This document shows positions 7,438-10,399 of a DNA stretch of 10,399 bases, piece after piece. The notes below the pieces were generated by a model. That model searched no databases. It worked only from the letters and a program-made list of their open reading frames with translations, and was not told where the DNA came from. Location: contig JAUJNC010000165.1 of assembly GCA_030446525.1 (NCBI GenBank), forward strand, positions 1 to 10,399, read 5' to 3'. The position numbers and the translations under genes are program-made. How positions within the stretch are numbered: position 1 is the stretch's first letter; each line of letters opens with the position of its first letter. Source of the DNA: Armatimonadaceae bacterium. GTDB taxonomy: Bacteria > Armatimonadota > Armatimonadia > Armatimonadales > Armatimonadaceae.

Positions 7438-8579
7438 CGTCCGTCCTCCCAGGCCACGTCGCCAGAACCTCCTCCAATGCCTGGAAGGAACCTCTGGTTC
7501 TGCGCCGGCGTGCCCACCGTCACGCGGATCCACGTCGGCAGGCCGAAGACGTCGCCGGTGCGCACGATGACGCCGCGCCGCAGCAGGCCCTCGAAGAACG
7601 GGCGGCACGGGCGGCGCACGTCGACCAGGAGGAAGTTGGCGTGGGACGTGATGTGGGGCAGATCCAGCAGCGCGAACGCCGCCTCCAGCGCGCGCATCCC
7701 CTCGGCGTTGGCCTGGCGCGATCGGGCGACGAACGCGTCGTCCTCCAGGGCGGCGCTCGCCGCGACCTGGGCCGCCAGGTTGACGTTGAACGGCGAGCGG
7801 GGCTGGTTCAGCAGCCGGATGATCTCGCGGTCGGCGACCCCGTAGCCGACGCGCAGCCCCGCCAGCCCGTAGATCTTGGAAAACGTCCGCAGGCCGACCA
7901 CGGGCGCGCCCGCCCGGATGTAATCGAGAGCGTGTGGATAACCGGGGGCCTGGACGTACTCGCCGTACGCCTCGTCCAGCACCAGCAGGCCGCGGGGCGG
8001 CAGCCGCTCGAGCAGGGCGTCGACGGCGGCGCGGGTGACGATGGTGCCCGTCGGGTTATGCGGGTTGGCGATGAACACCAGGCGCGTGCGGGACGTGAAG
8101 GCGTCGGCCATCGCCCGGGTGTCATGGACCAGCCCGGCCGTGAGCGGCACCTTGACGGCGCGGGCGCCGCCCAGCGTGGCGGCGGCCTCGTAGAGCACGA
8201 AGGTCGGCTCGCCGATCACCACCTCGTCGCCGGGCTCGAGGAACGTCAGCCCGAGCAGGTGGATGATCTCGTCCGAGCCGTTGCCGAAGATCAGCTGGTC
8301 GCCGGGGACGCAAAGCCTGGCGGCGACGGCGGCGCGCAGGTCGTGGCAGCCGCCGTCGGGGTAGAGGGCCAGGCCGGGCAGCGCGTCCCGGAGGGCGGCG
8401 AGCGCCCGGGGCGAGGGGCCGAGCGGGTTCTCGTTCGAGGCGAGCTTGACGATCTCGCCCCCGATGCCCAGCTCGCGCTTGACCTCCTCGATGGGCTTGC
8501 CCGGGTGGTACGGCTTGAGGGCGGTGATACGCTCCGAGACGCCTTCGGCGGCGGTGCTGCAGGTAGAAATCGCGTTCAT
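7434..8579 (-). CDS. hisC: Histidinol-phosphate aminotransferase (HisC)
   Basis: This 381-residue fold-type I PLP aminotransferase converts imidazole-acetol phosphate to histidinol phosphate with glutamate as donor. In Bacillus-type bacteria HisC also transaminates aromatic precursors, which suits its place beside DAHP synthase. Visible: 'LKPYHPGKPIEEV' (21-33), 'KLASNENPLGPS' (45-56), YPDGG (73-77), 'GNGSDEII' (99-106), NPHNPTG (172-178), DEAYGEY (202-208), the PLP lysine Lys235 in 'TFSKIYGLAGLRVGYG', and 'SPFNVN' (262-267). The start ATG at 8579 matches the usual HisC N-terminus; it has no clear Shine-Dalgarno, and the inferred transcript start is only a few bases upstream. The expected C-terminal helix ('QALEEVLATW') is visible in the +1 frame near 7485-7455, while the actual frame reads 'LPGIGGGSGDVAW'. 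The tail therefore seems frame-slipped. The TGA overlaps the next ATG. Confidence 0.95.
   Translation of the reverse strand: MNAISTCSTAAEGVSERITALKPYHPGKPIEEVKRELGIGGEIVKLASNENPLGPSPRALAALRDALPGLALYPDGGCHDLRAAVAARLCVPGDQLIFGNGSDEIIHLLGLTFLEPGDEVVIGEPTFVLYEAAATLGGARAVKVPLTAGLVHDTRAMADAFTSRTRLVFIANPHNPTGTIVTRAAVDALLERLPPRGLLVLDEAYGEYVQAPGYPHALDYIRAGAPVVGLRTFSKIYGLAGLRVGYGVADREIIRLLNQPRSPFNVNLAAQVAASAALEDDAFVARSRQANAEGMRALEAAFALLDLPHITSHANFLLVDVRRPCRPFFEGLLRRGVIVRTGDVFGLPTWIRVTVGTPAQNQRFLPGIGGGSGDVAWEDGR
7445..7449 (-). promoter_or_regulatory. Ribosome binding site of the DAHP synthase gene
   Basis: GGAGG lies seven bases before the ATG at 7437, inside the 3' end of hisC. It identifies 7437 as the real start, not the longer in-frame extension into hisC. 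Confidence 0.85.
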
Positions 8580-8591
8580 AGGTCCGCGCTC

Positions 8592-8620
8592 AGTGTAGCA
8601 CAGCTTGCCCCGCTTGGCAA
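8592..8620 (-). promoter_or_regulatory. Candidate sigma-70-type promoter of the hisC operon
   Basis: On the minus strand TTGCCA (8620-8615) and TACACT (8597-8592) are separated by exactly 17 bases, with TG one base before the -10 hexamer (an extended -10). Transcription would start near 8585, only about six bases before the hisC ATG, so the transcript would be leaderless or nearly so. This agrees with the lack of a clear ribosome binding site. It is inferred from pattern only. Confidence 0.55.
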
Positions 8621-8678
8621 CCGCGGCGCCGGCGGGAACCAGGCACCGCTGCGAAAGCTCGGCCGCCACTTTCCCGCG

Positions 8679-8687
8679 TGCTATAAT
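8679..8687 (+). promoter_or_regulatory. Candidate extended -10 promoter of the VOC gene
   Basis: TGCTATAAT gives a perfect TATAAT with the extended TGn element. No convincing -35 is seen 16-18 bases upstream, which is tolerable with an extended -10. Transcription would start near 8694. The ATG at 8686 overlaps the hexamer, so it cannot be the start, which supports translation from 8707. Confidence 0.55.
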
Positions 8688-8706
8688 GGCTGTGGGGGTT
8701 ATTTCG

Positions 8707-9069
8707 ATGAGCTACGAGTTCGATCACGTCGCGCAGCAGGTGCCGGACATCGCGGAGGCCGTGGCCTGGTACCGGGACAACCTGCCCGGCGCTACGGTGC
8801 TCTACCAGGACGCGACCTGGGCGCTTTTAGACGCGGGCGGGGTGAAGCTGGCCTTCGTGGTCCAGGACCAGCACCCGCAGCACCTGGCCTGGCGGGTGGA
8901 CGAGGCCGAGCTGGAGCGGCTGGCCACGCTGCACGGCAAAGAGATCAAGCCGCACCGGGACCGGACGCGCTCCTTCTATCTGGAGGCCCCCGGCGGGCAG
9001 TGGATCGAGATCATCTCCATAGAAGGATCGACCTACGAGAAGCGGGGCCGGTCGGAAGAGTCTCCCTGA
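8707..9069 (+). CDS. VOC superfamily protein (glyoxalase/bleomycin-resistance/dioxygenase fold)
   Basis: This 120-residue protein has one vicinal-oxygen-chelate domain. VOC proteins bind a metal between paired beta-alpha-beta-beta-beta units and include glyoxalase I, methylmalonyl-CoA epimerase, dioxygenases and antibiotic-binding proteins. The start 'YEFDHVAQQVPDIAEAVAWYRDNL' matches the first unit, with His7 as likely metal ligand. His59 in 'HLAWRV' and Glu101 in 'GQWIEII' are in place for the other ligands. The pattern 'FDHV.....D...AV.WY' resembles methylmalonyl-CoA epimerase or glyoxalase-like members, but the sequence does not decide the substrate. The ATG at 8707 has GGGGG (8694-8698) eight bases upstream, and an upstream ATG lies inside the promoter. 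It is transcribed away from hisC, and both genes start within a 127-base intergenic region. An 8-base inverted repeat (9041-9048 with 9077-9084) spans the stop without a T-run. Confidence 0.88.
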   Translation: MSYEFDHVAQQVPDIAEAVAWYRDNLPGATVLYQDATWALLDAGGVKLAFVVQDQHPQHLAWRVDEAELERLATLHGKEIKPHRDRTRSFYLEAPGGQWIEIISIEGSTYEKRGRSEESP

Positions 9070-9157
9070 GCCAAGCGCCCCGCTCCTGGATTTGTCGCCG
9101 TGATGCCCCGGATGCGGGCATACACCTCTTGGGCGGGACGGGTGGACTTCCTCCGCT

Positions 9158-9496
9158 TTGGTGGAGACTTGGTTAAGCCGCGATCGGCAACGTGTCGGCC
9201 GCCGCCGCCCGGCGCTCGAACTCCCCCGGGCACAGAGAAACCAGTATTCACCGGCCCCGAAAGCCAAGATCGTCATCGAGGCGCTGCCAGAGACCAAGAC
9301 CATCTCGGAGCTGGCTGCACAGCATGAGATTCACCCGAACTTGGTCACCACATGGAAACAAGCAGCCGTCACAGACTTGGCGAGTCTCTTCCAACGCGGC
9401 GCGGCCAAAGACGAGAAGGCAGAGGCCCAGGAAAACAAGATCGCCGAGCTCTACCAGCAGATCGGCAAGCTCACCACCCCGGTCACGCTTGCGTGA
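9158..9496 (+). pseudogene. IS3-family transposase OrfA (HTH protein), frame-broken at its end
   Basis: OrfA of IS3-family elements is the helix-turn-helix subunit that binds the IS ends and is normally fused to OrfB by -1 frameshifting. Similarity starts near 9228 with 'NQYSPAPKAKIVIEAL', continues through the HTH 'KTISELAAQHEIHPNLVTTWKQ', and ends in the leucine-zipper-like 'KIAELYQQIGKL' (near 9470). A typical OrfA then continues into a sequence like 'LNWLKKKSGL'. Here a perfect hairpin adds a TGA, and 'TQLNWLKK' appears in another frame at about 9498-9519. The upstream part of the open frame (TTG at 9158 to about 9225) does not look like an OrfA N-terminus, so the true start is unclear and may be lost. 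Confidence 0.75.
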
Positions 9497-9498
9497 CC
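9481..9498. repeat. Perfect 18-base hairpin inside the OrfA gene
   Basis: GGTCACGC TT GCGTGACC is a perfect inverted repeat with 8-base arms and a 2-base loop. It lies where OrfA homology breaks between 'GKLTT' and 'QLNWLKK', and its right arm supplies the TGA (9494-9496) that ends OrfA. Removing about 20 bases here would restore the OrfA frame. Confidence 0.85.
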
Positions 9499-9519
9499 CA
9501 GCTCAACTGGCTCAAAAAA

Positions 9520-9797
9520 CTCTGGCCTCGAACCTGAGGCGTAACGAGCGCGTGGCGCTGCTCGAGTGGAATCAAGCAATGGCGTTGCCCTTGCTTTGGC
9601 AGGCCGATCTGCTCTCGCTCTGGCGCGCCAGCCTGTACTACGAGCCGCGACCGGCTGGCGAGCAGGAAGTGATGATTAGGCACCGACTGGACGAGATCTA
9701 CACGCGGCATCCGTTCCTGGGCGCATGGAAGCCATTAAAGACAGAGATTTTACAACAAAATTTGTCACAACAGGTAAACACGAAATGGATGAACTGA
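9520..9797 (+). pseudogene. IS3-family transposase OrfB, N-terminal fragment running into foreign sequence
   Basis: OrfB carries the DDE integrase-like catalytic domain in IS3 elements. Only its N-terminal part is present: 'RRNERVALLEWNQ', then 'ASLYYEPRP' and 'RLDEIYTRHPFLG', which is the conserved stretch just before the rve domain. Relatives then read like 'S/A-R-x-x'; here 'AWK' follows and similarity ends at about 9731. The frame runs on through A+T-rich DNA to TGA 9795-9797, but those last codons belong to the kinase locus in another frame. The fragment is in the -1 frame relative to 'NWLKK', with a run of six A (9514-9519) at the switch point, consistent with IS3-style frameshifting or with simple damage. 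It cannot make an active transposase. Confidence 0.75.
9722..9733. other. Junction between G+C-rich IS remnant and A+T-rich kinase gene
   Basis: On the left, OrfB reads 'YTRHPFLG' up to about 9724. On the right, a histidine kinase frame is already in mid-protein by 9725-9731 ('MEAIKDRDF'). Both genes are cut internally, no IS end or target duplication lies between them, and composition changes within a few bases. Confidence 0.8.
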
Positions 9798-10399
9798 TTT
9801 CAGTGTACAATAAAATGATTGATGTATTAAGAACTGAAAGAACAAAACAGGAACAACAACATTTCTTTCTCGAAAAGCTTATTCAAACTTCTCCTACCGG
9901 AATCATTATTTTAGATTATGATACTAAAGTTCACCAGCTAAATCCCAAAGCAATTCAGTTTCTTGGGGTAAGTGAAAAATCTATCATTAATAAACAGGTT
10001 GAAGAAATAGATCACCCCGTAACGAAGCAAATAAGTGAGCTTCAGTCAGGGGAATCAAGAACAATTTCTGTAAACGGATTAACAACATACAAACTGCAAA
10101 AATCTCATTTTATAGACCGGGGATTTCCAAGGGTATTTGTAATGATGGAAGAACTTACCGTAGAAATTCTTGAAGCCGAAAAGAAAGCTTACGGCAAAGT
10201 AATTCGAATGATGGCTCATGAAGTAAATAACACTATTGGCCCTGTTAACAGCATTTTGGAATCTACTTTGAAAAACGGCCACCTTTTACAAGAACAAAAT
10301 GCAACATTAAAAAATGCATTAAATGTAGCTGTAGATAGAAATCATAATCTGAATGTATTTATGAGGAATTTTGCTGATATTGTCCGCTTACCTCTGCCC
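9725..10399 (+). CDS. PAS-domain sensor histidine kinase, internal fragment (both ends missing)
   Basis: The frame is open for 225 codons to the window edge. Two-component histidine kinases sense a signal and autophosphorylate on a His for transfer to a response regulator. Residues about 1-46 look like a HAMP-like or linker helix ('MEAIKDRDFTTKF', 'MDELISVYNKMIDVLRTER'). About 47-110 is a PAS domain ('FFLEKLIQTSPTGIIILDY', 'LNPKAIQFLGVSE'). The HisKA region starts near 155 with H-box 'MMAHEVNNTIGPV', the phospho-acceptor being His165. The ATPase domain lies beyond the window. The ATG at 9725 is probably fortuitous, because the protein seems to have been cut upstream of it. Codon use is strongly A/T-ending, unlike every gene to the left. 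The type resembles NtrY/PAS kinases frequent in Bacteroidetes, but the taxon is inferred. No ribosome binding site or promoter is visible. Confidence 0.85.
   Translation, partial: MEAIKDRDFTTKFVTTGKHEMDELISVYNKMIDVLRTERTKQEQQHFFLEKLIQTSPTGIIILDYDTKVHQLNPKAIQFLGVSEKSIINKQVEEIDHPVTKQISELQSGESRTISVNGLTTYKLQKSHFIDRGFPRVFVMMEELTVEILEAEKKAYGKVIRMMAHEVNNTIGPVNSILESTLKNGHLLQEQNATLKNALNVAVDRNHNLNVFMRNFADIVRLPLP

Larger units (their letters stand above)
9140..9733 (+). mobile_element. Broken IS3-family insertion sequence (5' part only)
   Basis: The stretch contains an IS3-type orfA and the first part of orfB in the expected order, then stops abruptly at A+T-rich DNA. The left limit is uncertain. A small hairpin (CTCCGC tttg GTGGAG, about 9151-9166) near the expected left end could be part of the terminus, but I cannot identify the inverted repeat. 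The right end, including the DDE catalytic region of orfB, is absent. Between the VOC stop and here (9070-9140) I see only a 6-base inverted repeat, ATGCCC/GGGCAT, at 9103-9121. Base composition is lower in G+C than the flanking operon but much higher than the A+T-rich end. Confidence 0.7.

Noticed and set aside
6848..7477. Minus-strand frame beginning 'MEEVLATWPG' inside hisC and DAHP synthase
   Set aside because: Its first residues look like the HisC tail, but the rest is an out-of-frame reading of the intact DAHP synthase gene. I treat it as a sign of frame slippage in hisC, not a gene.
9041..9084. Inverted repeat AGCGGGGC/GCCCCGCT across the VOC stop as a terminator
   Set aside because: The loop is 28 bases and no T-run follows, so a rho-independent terminator is not supported.
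7641..9176. Long plus-strand open frame opposite hisC and running across the VOC gene
   Set aside because: It is antisense to hisC and out of frame with the VOC protein, crosses both promoters, and has no recognisable motif.
10079..10282. Minus-strand 67-codon open frame in the A+T-rich end
   Set aside because: It lies opposite the continuous PAS/HisKA kinase frame and has no supporting motif or ribosome binding site.
1..10399. CRISPR array, tRNA, rRNA, toxin-antitoxin or known defence operon
   Set aside because: I read for regular direct repeats, cloverleaf arms and typical small gene pairs and found none. The SNF2/SWIM pair alone is not enough to call a defence system.

Overview
The window is mostly G+C-rich bacterial chromosome (about 1-9730, visibly around two-thirds G+C or more). 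It then switches abruptly to A+T-rich DNA (about 9730-10399) that looks like a different genome. The G+C-rich part has strong GGAGG-type ribosome binding sites, a HisC with the start 'LKPYHPGKPIEEV', a type I-beta DAHP synthase and a SNF2/SWIM pair. This would fit a deep-branching, G+C-rich Firmicutes-type bacterium, but that is a weak inference. The A+T-rich end encodes part of a PAS/histidine kinase of a kind common in Bacteroidetes-like bacteria.

Layout. The plus strand starts with the C-terminal part of RecJ (2-1075), followed by a complete short-chain dehydrogenase/reductase (1153-1911). A long minus-strand operon meets it head-on with a 25-base gap. In transcription order the operon is hisC (8579-7434), a DAHP synthase gene (7437-6394), a SNF2-family helicase (6379-3263, frame broken after about 4175), a SWIM zinc-finger gene (3252-2400, frame broken before about 2891) and a small DUF1499 protein (2392-1937). 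A plausible promoter lies just upstream of hisC. Divergent from it is a VOC-fold protein (8707-9069) with its own extended -10 promoter. Next comes a broken IS3-family element (about 9140-9730), then the A+T-rich histidine kinase fragment.

How the genes fit together. HisC and DAHP synthase overlap by four bases (ATGA) and plausibly serve aromatic amino acid and histidine synthesis. SNF2 and SWIM proteins are a recurring bacterial gene pair of unknown function. The stops of three successive operon genes lie inside the Shine-Dalgarno sequence of the next gene, which suggests coupled translation.

Main cautions. At least nine apparent indels fall in the SNF2 3' half and several more in the SWIM 5' half. 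The conserved residues survive across them, so local sequence error is at least as likely as decay. At about 9722-9733 a truncated transposase joins a truncated kinase, which looks like an assembly chimera or an illegitimate junction. I found no CRISPR array, tRNA, rRNA or clearly novel defence system. The most interesting items are the SNF2/SWIM pair, a His-to-Gln change at a metal ligand of DAHP synthase, the junction, and a perfect 18-base hairpin inside the transposase gene.
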